Assembly: GCF_000380965.1 (NCBI RefSeq)
Contig: NZ_KB905550.1
Coordinates: 1-64,000 of the forward strand
Direction of reading: 5' to 3'
DNA length: 64,000 nt
Origin: Paenibacillus ginsengihumi DSM 21568
GTDB lineage: Bacteria; Bacillota; Bacilli; Paenibacillales; NBRC-103111
The notes under the pieces: generated by a model
Told to the model about the DNA's origin: nothing
Database searches by the model: none
What the model saw: the letters and a program-made list of their open reading frames with translations, nothing else
In this document: in pieces, positions 52,180 through 60,315 of the stretch
Layout: every line of letters starts with the position of its first letter
Position numbering within the stretch: position 1 is the stretch's first letter
Translations under genes and position numbers: made by a program

Positions 52180-52671
52180 ATGACGGTATATTGGCTGGCG
52201 CCGCTCCGCTGGGAGGGGGACAATGCCGTTATCGGCCAAGAGCGCATAGCGCTCGCTCCGGATGCCGCGCGGCAATCGCTTCAGAAGCTGCTGCAGTCGG
52301 TTCATCCGCGCTTTCTCTTAACCTTCAAGGCGAGCGCTTTATTAAGCGAGGAGGATGGGGCTTGCTGCACAGCGGAGAACGGCTTGCCTTTTTCCTTCTC
52401 AGCCGCATCGCCGATTGTGCTGGCTTCAGGCGCGCCGCAGGCGGAGGAGGGGCGCAAGTCGAGGTGGCCGATGTCCCATTGCGCCCTCGCTTATTTCGAG
52501 AAGCTTCCGTCGCCGCGAAGCGAGCTGCCGGCATGGCTTAAGGAAGCGGAACGCAGACTGAGCGCTGAGCGGGAATGGCCGCACCGGGCAAAGCTTGCGG
52601 AATGGCTCCGCCTTATGACAAGCTGGCAGGAGCAAGGCTGTTATCTTTTGCTGCTAAGGGAGGATGGATGA
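52180..52671 (+). CDS. Hypothetical protein
   Basis: The family is not recognised. This 163-residue soluble protein has no signal peptide or membrane helix. It begins TVYWLAPLRWEGDNAVIG and contains an Ala/Glu-rich C-terminal helical part with several Trp residues (EWPHRAKLAEWLRLMTSWQE). Coding status is supported by the ribosome binding site at 52164-52174, the 6-base spacing after ylaH and the 8-base overlap with the next gene. It stands where ylaI would be in B. subtilis but does not resemble that zinc-finger protein. Confidence 0.65.
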   Translation: MTVYWLAPLRWEGDNAVIGQERIALAPDAARQSLQKLLQSVHPRFLLTFKASALLSEEDGACCTAENGLPFSFSAASPIVLASGAPQAEEGRKSRWPMSHCALAYFEKLPSPRSELPAWLKEAERRLSAEREWPHRAKLAEWLRLMTSWQEQGCYLLLLREDG

Positions 52672-52945
52672 CGTGCAACTGAGGGATGCGCTGTTCAATT
52701 GGCTGCAAATCGCGATCGTCGCCGAGGCGAGGCCGACGGACGGGGCGGCTCAGGAGACGCGGGCTTTTTTTGAGGAAATTTTGCGAGACGATCACGGGCT
52801 GACGGCCTTCTCCAAGGAAGCGGACGAGACGATGTACCACATCCGTTACGAGATTGGCGGGCGCAGCTTGAAGCTCATGTTCGACCGCGAGTCTGCCGAG
52901 CAGCTGCTTGCGGACATCCATGCCAATCCGAAATATAATGAGTGA
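52664..52945 (+). CDS. Hypothetical small protein
   Basis: The family is not recognised. The 93-residue protein is acidic and soluble, without signal or membrane segment. It contains LFNWLQIAIVAEARPTDGAA and a C-terminal SLKLMFDRESAEQLLADIHA. ATG 52664 overlaps the preceding gene by 8 bases, with AAGGGAGG upstream, which supports translation in an operon with ylaH. Confidence 0.7.
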   Translation: MDDVQLRDALFNWLQIAIVAEARPTDGAAQETRAFFEEILRDDHGLTAFSKEADETMYHIRYEIGGRSLKLMFDRESAEQLLADIHANPKYNE

Positions 52946-53126
52946 CATATAACCTCTCTTCCGGAGATAAAATAATAATATCACCTTCGAAGGGAGTGCA
53001 TGACCGCTTGCCGCCTGGACATCCGCCCGTGGTTCACCGACTTCTCGTGTGGTATAATGAGCATACGAAACAGACAACCTGTTCCCTTGGAGTTCCCTGC
53101 AAGGCGGACAAACTGGAGGGTTATTG

Positions 53127-53579
53127 ATGGCCGAGACAATCACAGCTCTTTCAGAACAACAGATATCCATCCTGCAAGACAATCCTTTTGCGCTGCTGAA
53201 CACCATTGATCACGAGAGCGGAGCGCCCAGCGTGAACGCCATCTCCTGGCTGCTTGCCAAGGATGAGCGGACGGTTCGCCTGGCGATCGACCAGCGTTCC
53301 CGGATCGTCGCGAACCTGAAGAAGCAGCCTTTATGCACCTTGACCTTGATCGGCGCAGGAAGCGTACATGCCGTATATGCTTCGGCGAAGGTCGTGAGCG
53401 AGGCGCTCGAGGGCGTTCCATTCAAGCTTGCCTGCTTCGACCTTAACATCAGCGCCGTTCGCGACGCGATGTTCTACGGCGCGCGCATTTCCGCCGCCCC
53501 CCAATACGAGAAGACTTATGATCAGCGTGCCGCGGAGAAGCTGGACACGCAGGTTTTCGAAGCCATGAAAAAAGCCTAG
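53127..53579 (+). CDS. ylaL: Pyridoxamine 5'-phosphate oxidase-fold protein (YlaL-like)
   Basis: The 150-residue FMN-binding split-barrel protein resembles YlaL: NPFALLNTIDHESGAPSVNA, then RTVRLAIDQRSRIVANLKKQ and CTLTLIG. The substrate is unknown; such folds bind FMN or related flavins. ATG 53127 follows GGAGGG; a TTG lies just before it. A TATAAT at 53053-53058 suggests a separate promoter, without a clear -35. The gene end overlaps the left arm of its terminator. Confidence 0.85.
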   Translation: MAETITALSEQQISILQDNPFALLNTIDHESGAPSVNAISWLLAKDERTVRLAIDQRSRIVANLKKQPLCTLTLIGAGSVHAVYASAKVVSEALEGVPFKLACFDLNISAVRDAMFYGARISAAPQYEKTYDQRAAEKLDTQVFEAMKKA

Positions 53580-53606
53580 AATTCGTTCGTTTTCTAGGCT
53601 TTTTTG
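53568..53606. terminator. Bidirectional terminator between ylaL and ylaJ
   Basis: AAAAAAGCCTAGAA and TTCTAGGCTTTTTT form a perfect stem, with A- and T-runs on both sides, between the convergent ylaL and ylaJ genes. Confidence 0.92.
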
Positions 53607-53628
53607 CACCTTATACGAGGGGCGGCGC

Positions 53629-54165
53629 CTAACGGTTGTTATGCACCGGATCTCCGGGGTTGTCCCCGCCCCCGTCCACGACGTCGCGCGGCACCTGCGG
53701 CATAATGCGGCCGACGATCGCCGCCATCTCTTCGGCGAAGCCGTTAATCGGCCTGCCGCTGCGGATTTGATCGCGAATGTTGCCCAGCCTTTGGGCCAAA
53801 TCCATATCGGCCGTAACGAGCGCGTTCACGCCGTAAGGATCTTTTTTCAGCGCTTCCGCTACGGAAAGCTTGATCGTGCCGACCTTGGAGCGGTCCATTT
53901 CCGGCGGGACGTTGACCCCGACAACCGCAGTGTTGCCGAATACAACGCAATTGGCGCTTTGTACGTTAGGGACGCTGAGCGCGAGCTGCTCCAGACGGCT
54001 GGCTACCTCCTGCGGGTTATCGATCGTTTTTTTCTCGGCGGCTGTCTGATTCACCTGAATCTGGCGGTCCGTGCCCGTCTGGGAAGCCGCAGCTCCGCCG
54101 TTCGGTGCTTGGCCGCAGCCTGACAATGCCGCCATCAGCAAGATGCATGCGACAAACATCCTCAT
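53629..54165 (-). CDS. ylaJ: YhcN/YlaJ-family sporulation lipoprotein
   Basis: The 178-residue lipoprotein has lipobox LSGC (Cys17) and the YhcN/YlaJ domain: VASRLEQLALSVPNVQSANC, VVGVNVPPEMDRSKVGTIKL and VSADMDL-like ALVTADMDLAQRLGNIRDQI. Family members are associated with the spore inner membrane and outgrowth. ATG 54165 is chosen because AAAGGAAC lies upstream at the right distance; a longer frame begins at 54192. It is convergent with ylaL and divergent from ylaK, unlike the colinear B. subtilis arrangement. Confidence 0.9.
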   Translation of the reverse strand: MRMFVACILLMAALSGCGQAPNGGAAASQTGTDRQIQVNQTAAEKKTIDNPQEVASRLEQLALSVPNVQSANCVVFGNTAVVGVNVPPEMDRSKVGTIKLSVAEALKKDPYGVNALVTADMDLAQRLGNIRDQIRSGRPINGFAEEMAAIVGRIMPQVPRDVVDGGGDNPGDPVHNNR

Positions 54166-54269
54166 CAGCCATCGTTCCTTTCTTGATATCACTGCTTCCG
54201 TTAGTTTGTCCTCGCAGGCAAGTTCCTATGTACATTTCGGTCAAACACCTAATCTGGGAGGGACTCCGA

Positions 54270-55607
54270 ATGAAAAAAATTTTCGTTCTGGATACGAATG
54301 TGCTGCTCCAGGATCCGAACGCGATTTACGCTTTTGAGGACAATGAGGTGATCATCCCTGCCATTGTGCTGGAGGAGATCGATTCGAAGAAGCGCAATGC
54401 GGATGAACTCGGGCGCAATGCCCGCCAAATCTCCCGGATGCTTGACGGTTTGCGCAATCAAGGCAAGGAACGATTGTTCGAAGGAATTCCGCTTCCGAGC
54501 GGCGGCAGCTTGAAGGTGGAGCTGAATCATCGCAGCTTCGCCAAGCTGCAGGAGGTGTTCATGGAGGCGACGAGCGACAATCGTATACTGGCTGTCGCCT
54601 TGAATTATCATTTGGAAGAAAAAGACAAGCCGGACCCGCGTCCAGTCGTTCTTGTCAGCAAAGACCTGCTCGTGCGCATTAAAGCCGACGTGCTCGGCAT
54701 TAACGCCCAGGACTATTTGACCGACCGCATCGTCAACATGCCTGATATGTACACGGGGCACATTACGCTGCACGTGCACCCGGCGCTGATCGACGAGTTT
54801 TATACTTACCGCTATTTAAGCGTCGGTTCGCTCAATCTGGCGTACCCTCTTCATCCGCATGAGTTCGTCATCCTTCGGGACGAGATGGGCACGAGCAAAT
54901 CCGCTTTGCTGAAGGTGAATGCGGACGGCAAAAAGCTGGAACCGCTGTATTTGAGCAACGACCCGGTATGGGGAATCGCCGCCCGCAACGCCCAGCAGCG
55001 CATGGCGCTGGAGCTGCTGCTGAGCGACGATATTCCGCTGGTGACGATGACGGGCAAGGCCGGCACGGGCAAAACGCTGCTGACGCTGGCCGCGGGCCTG
55101 ATGAAGGTGGAGGACGATCACAAGTACAAAAAGCTGCTGATCGCCAGGCCCGTCGTGCCGATGGGCAAAGATATCGGCTATTTGCCGGGCGAGAAGGAGG
55201 AGAAGCTGCGGCCGTGGATGCAGCCGATCTACGACAACCTCGAATTTTTGTTCGATACGAAAAAATCAGGCGATATCGATAAAATTTTGGCCGGCCTCGG
55301 CAGCATTCAGGTCGAAGCGCTCACCTATATTCGCGGAAGGTCGATTCCGGGGCAGTTCATCATTATCGACGAGGCGCAGAACCTCTCCAAGCATGAGGTG
55401 AAAACGATCGTCTCCCGCGTCGGCGAAGGCAGCAAAATCGTCCTGCTCGGCGACCCGGAGCAGATCGACCATCCGTACCTGGACGCTTCCAGCAACGGCT
55501 TGACTTATGTGGTCGAGCGCTTCAAGGACCAGACGATCAGCGGCCACATCACGCTCGAGCGCGGCGAGCGCTCTCACCTGGCCCAGCTGGCGGCGGATTT
55601 GCTGTAG
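54270..55607 (+). CDS. ylaK: PIN-PhoH fusion protein (YlaK/PhoH2)
   Basis: The 445-residue protein has an N-terminal PIN ribonuclease domain (IFVLDTNVLLQDP, with acidic residues at EEIDSKKRNADELG and SDNRILAVAL) joined to a C-terminal PhoH ATPase (Walker A MTGKAGTGKTLLTLAAG near 258-274; Walker B IIIDEAQNLS near 369-378). Such PhoH2 proteins couple RNA unwinding and cleavage. ATG 54270 follows GGGAGGGA. It is distinct from the YbeZ-type phoH at 19.6 kb, so this window holds two PhoH paralogues. A strong terminator follows. Confidence 0.94.
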   Translation: MKKIFVLDTNVLLQDPNAIYAFEDNEVIIPAIVLEEIDSKKRNADELGRNARQISRMLDGLRNQGKERLFEGIPLPSGGSLKVELNHRSFAKLQEVFMEATSDNRILAVALNYHLEEKDKPDPRPVVLVSKDLLVRIKADVLGINAQDYLTDRIVNMPDMYTGHITLHVHPALIDEFYTYRYLSVGSLNLAYPLHPHEFVILRDEMGTSKSALLKVNADGKKLEPLYLSNDPVWGIAARNAQQRMALELLLSDDIPLVTMTGKAGTGKTLLTLAAGLMKVEDDHKYKKLLIARPVVPMGKDIGYLPGEKEEKLRPWMQPIYDNLEFLFDTKKSGDIDKILAGLGSIQVEALTYIRGRSIPGQFIIIDEAQNLSKHEVKTIVSRVGEGSKIVLLGDPEQIDHPYLDASSNGLTYVVERFKDQTISGHITLERGERSHLAQLAADLL

Positions 55608-55618
55608 CGCCTCGCGCG

Positions 55619-55670
55619 CAAAGGACCTTCAACCCGGGTGGTGCGAAGCGGGTCGAAGGTCCTTTGTTTG
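55619..55670 (+). terminator. Terminator after ylaK
   Basis: Perfect arms CAAAGGACCTTC (55619-55630) and GAAGGTCCTTTG (55655-55666) are followed by TTTGG. The segment between here and 55877 contains no supported gene. Confidence 0.85.
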
Positions 55671-55877
55671 GCCGCGGGCCCCTCGGCCGGATAGCGGCTG
55701 TTGAGCTTTGATTGGCTGCACATAATGCAGCATTAGCCCGAGCGGCTTCCGCGTTCGTCTGCAAGCTCCTATTCCCGCGGCGTTTCGCTGCCGCTTGGCC
55801 GGGCGCGGCGATGCGGCAAGCCTATGCAGCTCCCGCAGGAAACAGCGGCCCAAAGCCGCGCAACCTTGCCAGGCCGC

Positions 55878-56399
55878 TCACTCGATCCACTCGATCGAGC
55901 AGCCGTACGCTTTGCCGATGCCTTCCGCCAGCTCGCGGTGCTGCGTCTCGATTGCGCCGCCGGCGATATAGAGCGGATCGCCGCCAGCAGGCGAAAACTT
56001 GGCGATCATGTGCTCCTCCAGCTGCAAGAGGGCAGATGAGGCATCGCTGCAGCCGGCGCTTCCTCCGCCCGGCTCCGCCGCCTTTAGCAGGAACAGGCTG
56101 ACGAGCTCGGCATAGACATAAGCTCTCTCCAGCCGGCTGACGAAGCCGTAATCGTCGAAGCAAGGAGCGAGCTTCGCTGTTTCGGGCAGCAGCCAAAGCG
56201 GCATTTCCTCATAAGGAATGCCGTATTGCTCCATCACCCGGCAGGCGGCGCTGCGCTCCTCGGGCGAGGAGAATACGAGCAGTTCTTTGTCTCTGTCAAA
56301 GGGCGGAGCTTGGCTGGCCAGCGCTTTGACGATTTGCGCGTAATAGCCGGCTCGTTTGCCTTCCGGCATATTCATCAAGAGGCCGTATTTGCGTTCCAT
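55878..56399 (-). CDS. Hypothetical protein
   Basis: The family is not recognised. The 173-residue soluble protein begins MERKYGLLMNMPEGKRAGYY and contains VFSSPEERSAACRVMEQYGI and a C-terminal AIETQHRELAEGIGKAYGCS. No signal peptide or membrane segment. ATG 56399 is placed just after an AAAGGA site. It lies downstream of the coiled-coil secreted protein on the same strand, with about 110 bases between. Confidence 0.7.
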   Translation of the reverse strand: MERKYGLLMNMPEGKRAGYYAQIVKALASQAPPFDRDKELLVFSSPEERSAACRVMEQYGIPYEEMPLWLLPETAKLAPCFDDYGFVSRLERAYVYAELVSLFLLKAAEPGGGSAGCSDASSALLQLEEHMIAKFSPAGGDPLYIAGGAIETQHRELAEGIGKAYGCSIEWIE

Positions 56400-56512
56400 C
56401 GATAACATCCTTTCCAGGGCGTCTTGTTCTGGCAGTGAATCCGCTTCGAGCTATGGCCAACGCCCGCAGCAATCCGCAGAACGGCCGCGATAGCCGCGGC
56501 GACCTTGAGGAA

Positions 56513-57634
56513 TCAAAGCGCCAGCTTCAGCATAACGCTCATTGTGCCTTCCTCCAGATCGATGCCGGTTACCTGCAGGAAGCTGGCGATATTTTGCGGG
56601 TAAATGCCGAGGTCGAATTCGGATTCCAGTGCTCGGATGGTCGTATCCGGCAGCATGTAGCCGTTGTATTGCAGCTCATCGATCGAATATTTGGCATATT
56701 GGACCGCTTTGCCGTCCGATGCGTTTTTCGTCTCCAGCCGATAGTTTCCTTTGATCAGGACGGTCGTATTCTCATGCATTCCTTCGGCGATCACCTGATC
56801 CGCAGTAAATCGGAAGGTCAGGCGATGAAACAGCTCGTTTTTTTGCCGCAAAAATTCGTTCAGCTCTTCATCGGTCAGCTGGAACGTATAATTAAACCCG
56901 TTCAAAATGAGCCTGCTGTTCCCGCCGCTGCCGGCTGTGACCATTTCGGGCAAGTCTTTCATCGCCTTGGCCAGTTCCCGGAAGTACGTCTTAAACAGCG
57001 GGACGCCCTCCTCCTGCCACTGCGCGTTCAGCGCCTCCATCTGCTGCCTCAGCTGATCTGCCTGGCCGCTTGCCGCCAGCGCCTCGTCCAGCTCCTTCTG
57101 CAGCGCGACCAGCCGCTCGCGCCCGCTGAGGTATCGCTCCTTGCTCTCCTGCAGGGCAAGTCTGGACTGCGCCAGCTCCTCCGTGATCCGGCTTAGCCGC
57201 GCCTGCTCCTCGCTGTGCTGCCGCAGGGCGCGCCGGTCGGAGCTTAGGATCATTTGCAAATATTCCAGCGTCGACAAGGCGTCGGACAAAGAGCGGATGG
57301 AAAACAGCAGCAGCCAGATCGTATCGCGGTCGCCCATATAGTATGCGCGGATCACTTTGCCGGCGTGCCGTCTCGCTTCATCAGAGGAAGCGCGGGCGCG
57401 CTCCAACTCTTGTTCGGTCGCGGAGATTTGAGCGTTCAGCTGCTGTTCGAGCTCAGCGATGCGGCTTAACTCCTGATCGATTTCGTATAAGGTCAACCCT
57501 TTTTGCAGCACCTGCCGCGAAGCTTCCCTTAAAGCGTCTCCCCCCGATTGTCTGGCCGTCTCGCCGATTGCCGCACAGGGCGCTGCCGTCAGAGCGGCAA
57601 CGAGCAGGCAGACCAGCATCACATGTCGCTTCAT
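56513..57634 (-). CDS. Secreted coiled-coil protein, PcsB/EnvC-like N-terminal domain
   Basis: The 373-residue exported protein starts at ATG 57634 after GGAGGGATT. Its signal peptide is HVMLVCLLVAALTAAPCAA. Residues ~35-220 are a long coiled coil (SRIAELEQQLNAQISATEQE ... ARLSRITEELAQSRLALQES), broken by the hinge YYMGDRDTIWLLLFSIRSLSDALS typical of PcsB/CwlO/EnvC-like FtsX partners. The C-terminal ~150 residues are not a recognised peptidase domain (no NlpC/P60 or LytM motifs). It may regulate rather than cleave wall, as an FtsEX-type activator, but that is inference. Confidence 0.82.
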   Translation of the reverse strand: MKRHVMLVCLLVAALTAAPCAAIGETARQSGGDALREASRQVLQKGLTLYEIDQELSRIAELEQQLNAQISATEQELERARASSDEARRHAGKVIRAYYMGDRDTIWLLLFSIRSLSDALSTLEYLQMILSSDRRALRQHSEEQARLSRITEELAQSRLALQESKERYLSGRERLVALQKELDEALAASGQADQLRQQMEALNAQWQEEGVPLFKTYFRELAKAMKDLPEMVTAGSGGNSRLILNGFNYTFQLTDEELNEFLRQKNELFHRLTFRFTADQVIAEGMHENTTVLIKGNYRLETKNASDGKAVQYAKYSIDELQYNGYMLPDTTIRALESEFDLGIYPQNIASFLQVTGIDLEEGTMSVMLKLAL

Positions 57635-57799
57635 GGGCGCGAATCCCTCCATTAACTCTCTTAAACTAACATATCATAGGCGGAAGGAAAACATGACAAA
57701 AAATAGCCGTTCGCTGGCAAGCGACCGGTCATTTTGATATGGTTAATATGGAATGCAGCCTCCGCAAGTTTTCAACCAGCGAAAAAAGAGGTGTTGTCC

Positions 57800-58900
57800 A
57801 TGCTGCAGACGATCCGCGAACGAATTGCGCGAAGCCCCGCCGGAGCGATCCGATTCTCGGAATATATGAGTCTTTGCCTTTACGAACCGGAGCAAGGATA
57901 CTATATGCGCCCGAGGCCGAAGCTCGGCCCTCAGGGAGATTACTACACGAGCGCCTCGATCGGCACGCTGATGGGAGAGACGCTTGCGGCCTATGCAGCC
58001 TCCCGGATTCGGCTTTGGCCAGACGATGGCCAAGTCACGATCGCCGAGTGGGGAGGAGGGGACGGCAAGCTGGCGCGAAGCCTTCTTGACGAGCTGCAGT
58101 CGGCCTACCCCTCGATTTATGAACGCCTTGCCTATGTATCTGTGGAGGCGAGTCCTTATCACCGCTTGCTGCAGGCAGACCGCCTGAAGCCGCATGAGAG
58201 TATCGTCCGAATCATGGACGAAGCCGAATGGAATGCCGTCCCTTCCTGGGAAAAAACATTCGTCCTCTCCAACGAACTGCTCGACGCGATGCCTGTTCAT
58301 ATCGTTTCGCTGCGGCAGGAAGGATGGCGCGAGCTGCATGTCGCCTGGGACGAGCAGGCCGAAGCGTTGGCCGAACGCTGGCTGCCTGTGACTGACCGGC
58401 GGCTCGCCGCCTATATCCAAGGCAAACGGCTGCCCGAGCGGCAGGGACAGCGCTTCGAGGTGAATTTGGCGGCCGCCGATTGGATCGGCGCAACGCTCCG
58501 CCGGCTGCGCAGCGGCGAAATCGTGACGATCGATTACGGCGATACGGCCTCCGAGCTGTGGGCCGAGCACCGCATGAACGGCACGCTGCTGTGCTACCGG
58601 AACCATCAGGCGTCCGACACGCCGCTGCAAGCTCCGGGAGAGCAGGATATGACCGCTCATGTCAATTTCACCGACGTGCTGGAGGCGGGCGAGGCCGCCG
58701 GCGCTTGCGAGACCGTATATATGTCGCAAAAACAGTTTCTTGTCGAGAACGGACTGCTGCACAAGCTGCGCCAGCCCGTAGCGAGCGACCCGTTCGGGCC
58801 GGAGGCCAGGCGGAACCGTTCCATCCGCCAGCTGCTCCTAAGCGACGGAATGAGCGAGCTGTTCAAGGTGGTGATTCAACGAAAAAGCGGACCGCGCTAA
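57800..58900 (+). CDS. SAM-dependent methyltransferase, MidA/NDUFAF7 family
   Basis: The 366-residue protein matches the MidA/DUF185 family: IRFSEYMSLCLYEPEQGYYM, GPQGDYYTSASIGTLMGE, the AdoMet loop AEWGGGDGKLARSLLDE, and SNELLDAMPVHIV. The mitochondrial homologue methylates an arginine in complex I; bacterial targets are unknown. ATG 57800 follows AGAGGTG. It is divergent from the coiled-coil gene and ends within a terminator hairpin. Confidence 0.92.
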   Translation: MLQTIRERIARSPAGAIRFSEYMSLCLYEPEQGYYMRPRPKLGPQGDYYTSASIGTLMGETLAAYAASRIRLWPDDGQVTIAEWGGGDGKLARSLLDELQSAYPSIYERLAYVSVEASPYHRLLQADRLKPHESIVRIMDEAEWNAVPSWEKTFVLSNELLDAMPVHIVSLRQEGWRELHVAWDEQAEALAERWLPVTDRRLAAYIQGKRLPERQGQRFEVNLAAADWIGATLRRLRSGEIVTIDYGDTASELWAEHRMNGTLLCYRNHQASDTPLQAPGEQDMTAHVNFTDVLEAGEAAGACETVYMSQKQFLVENGLLHKLRQPVASDPFGPEARRNRSIRQLLLSDGMSELFKVVIQRKSGPR

Positions 58901-58918
58901 AGGCGGCCCGCTTTCTCG
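58884..58918 (+). terminator. Terminator overlapping the end of the MidA gene
   Basis: AAAGCGG (58884-58890) with inner CCGC pairs to GGCGG-CCCGCTTT, followed by CTCG. The stop codon lies in the loop. Confidence 0.7.
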
Positions 58919-58949
58919 ATCGTCGCCGGGGTTCGGGCGACCATTCTTG

Positions 58950-59180
58950 TTATACCGACATCTTGAAGACTGACCAGTAGGTAAATCCGGTAAAAGAGAT
59001 GATCATGTACCCCCAGAAAAGCAATATGTAGGTACGTTCGGACAACTTCATGTATCCTAACAGCACGAAAATCGCCGTTTGGGCGAAGAAGATCAGAGCC
59101 ATCGGAATTAAGTCTCCGGCCAACGCCATCAAGCCGATTACCAGCGTCCAAAACCCGAGAACTCGGAACATGCGATCCAT
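58950..59180 (-). CDS. DUF2626 membrane protein
   Basis: The 76-residue protein has two or three membrane helices and the DUF2626 pattern MDRMFRVLGFWTLVIGLMAL, then DLIPMALIFFAQTAIFVLLG and the ending FTYWSVFKM. Function is unknown; it is widespread in Bacillaceae and Paenibacillaceae. ATG 59180 follows GAGGGGGATG. Confidence 0.88.
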   Translation of the reverse strand: MDRMFRVLGFWTLVIGLMALAGDLIPMALIFFAQTAIFVLLGYMKLSERTYILLFWGYMIISFTGFTYWSVFKMSV

Positions 59181-59355
59181 CCTGCATCCCCCTCTCTTGA
59201 CAACGGTAGCTTTACTATCCAACATTATACCTTTCGACATTGAAAGTGTAAACGTCAATCCGTGACGATTTTAAGTCATTTTCGCTCGGCTCGGCGCTTT
59301 TGCCGCGCTTTTGCCGCCGTTCATCCATATCATGTCCCGCTTGGGAGCCGATCAT

Positions 59356-59385
59356 GTATGAGCATGCGAAAAAATGGCAATACAA
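59356..59385 (+). promoter_or_regulatory. Putative SigF/SigG-type promoter upstream of rsfA
   Basis: GTATG (59356-59360) and GGCAATACAA (59376-59385) are separated by 15 bases and fit the SigF pattern GyATA-N15-GGnnAnAnTr with about two mismatches. The 324-base gap around it otherwise contains AT-rich leader sequence and the GGAGGACT ribosome binding site. The assignment is tentative. Confidence 0.4.
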
Positions 59386-59504
59386 AATACTATAAAAAGA
59401 TTCTATGAACTCTACCATGGGCATAGAGATGAAGTAACGCAATATTATCTGGATCCACCGATTATCGATGTGGAGACACTTGAGGGGTTAGGAGGACTGC
59501 TTGA

Positions 59505-60140
59505 ATGACAGCAATCAGACAAGACGCATGGAGCGAAGAAGATGATTTGATTTTGGCGGAAGTAACGCTCAGACACATCCGGGAAGGCAGCACGCAGCTT
59601 TCCGCTTTTGAGGAAGTGGGGGAGAGGATCGGCCGGACCGCGGCCGCATGCGGCTTCCGCTGGAACAGCTATGTTCGCAAAAAGTACGATGCGGCGATCC
59701 AGATCGCCAAGAGCCAGCGGCAAAAGCGCAATCAGCAAAAGAAGCAGGCCGGCTATGCCATGACAGCCTCCGTCGATACGGCAGAGGCGATGCCGCGCGG
59801 CGACCAGCAGCTGATGGACGAAATGTCGATCGATACAGTCATTCGTTTCTTGCGTCAATGGAAAGGAAACTATCAGGACTTATCCAGACATGTTCGACAG
59901 CTGGAGAAAGAGTTGAACGAAAAGCAAGAAGAGCTGGATCGATTGCGCATGGAAAATGAAGAGCTGAGCCGGCAGGTAAGCGAGGTATCCTCGGACTACC
60001 AGGTCGTCAACGACGATTATAAAGCGTTGATCCAGATTATGAACCGCGCGCGCAAGCTGGCTTTCCTGAACGAGGAGGAAGAAGAGGTCGGCGCGAAGTT
60101 CAAGATGGACGAGAACGGCAATCTCGAGCGAATCGAATAG
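59505..60140 (+). CDS. rsfA: RsfA-family prespore transcriptional regulator
   Basis: The 211-residue protein begins with a SANT/Myb-like DNA-binding domain ([40 protein letters not shown]). A basic linker ([15 protein letters not shown]) and a long C-terminal coiled coil ([20 protein letters not shown]) follow. This is the architecture of RsfA and YlbO, which tune forespore gene expression in B. subtilis. ATG 59505 follows TTAGGAGG. Its position before panE matches ylbO near ylbQ (panE). Confidence 0.92.
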   Translation: MTAIRQDAWSEEDDLILAEVTLRHIREGSTQLSAFEEVGERIGRTAAACGFRWNSYVRKKYDAAIQIAKSQRQKRNQQKKQAGYAMTASVDTAEAMPRGDQQLMDEMSIDTVIRFLRQWKGNYQDLSRHVRQLEKELNEKQEELDRLRMENEELSRQVSEVSSDYQVVNDDYKALIQIMNRARKLAFLNEEEEEVGAKFKMDENGNLERIE

Positions 60141-60196
60141 CGGAACGCGCGAGCTTGGGATCGTTCCCTCATTTAAACAGCATATTCATGCGCAGG

Positions 60197-60240
60197 CAGC
60201 TCCCGATCGCCAATCGGGGGCTGTTTTCCGTCCCCTCTCT
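60197..60240 (+). terminator. Terminator after rsfA
   Basis: CAGCTCCCGAT and ATCGGGGGCTG form the stem, followed by TTTTCCG. Confidence 0.88.
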
Positions 60241-60315
60241 GGTGTATGATGGTTTCAATCAGCGAAGCTTGCCAGACATTAGGGCGAAGCCGGATCGGAG
60301 AAGGAGGATTACAGA

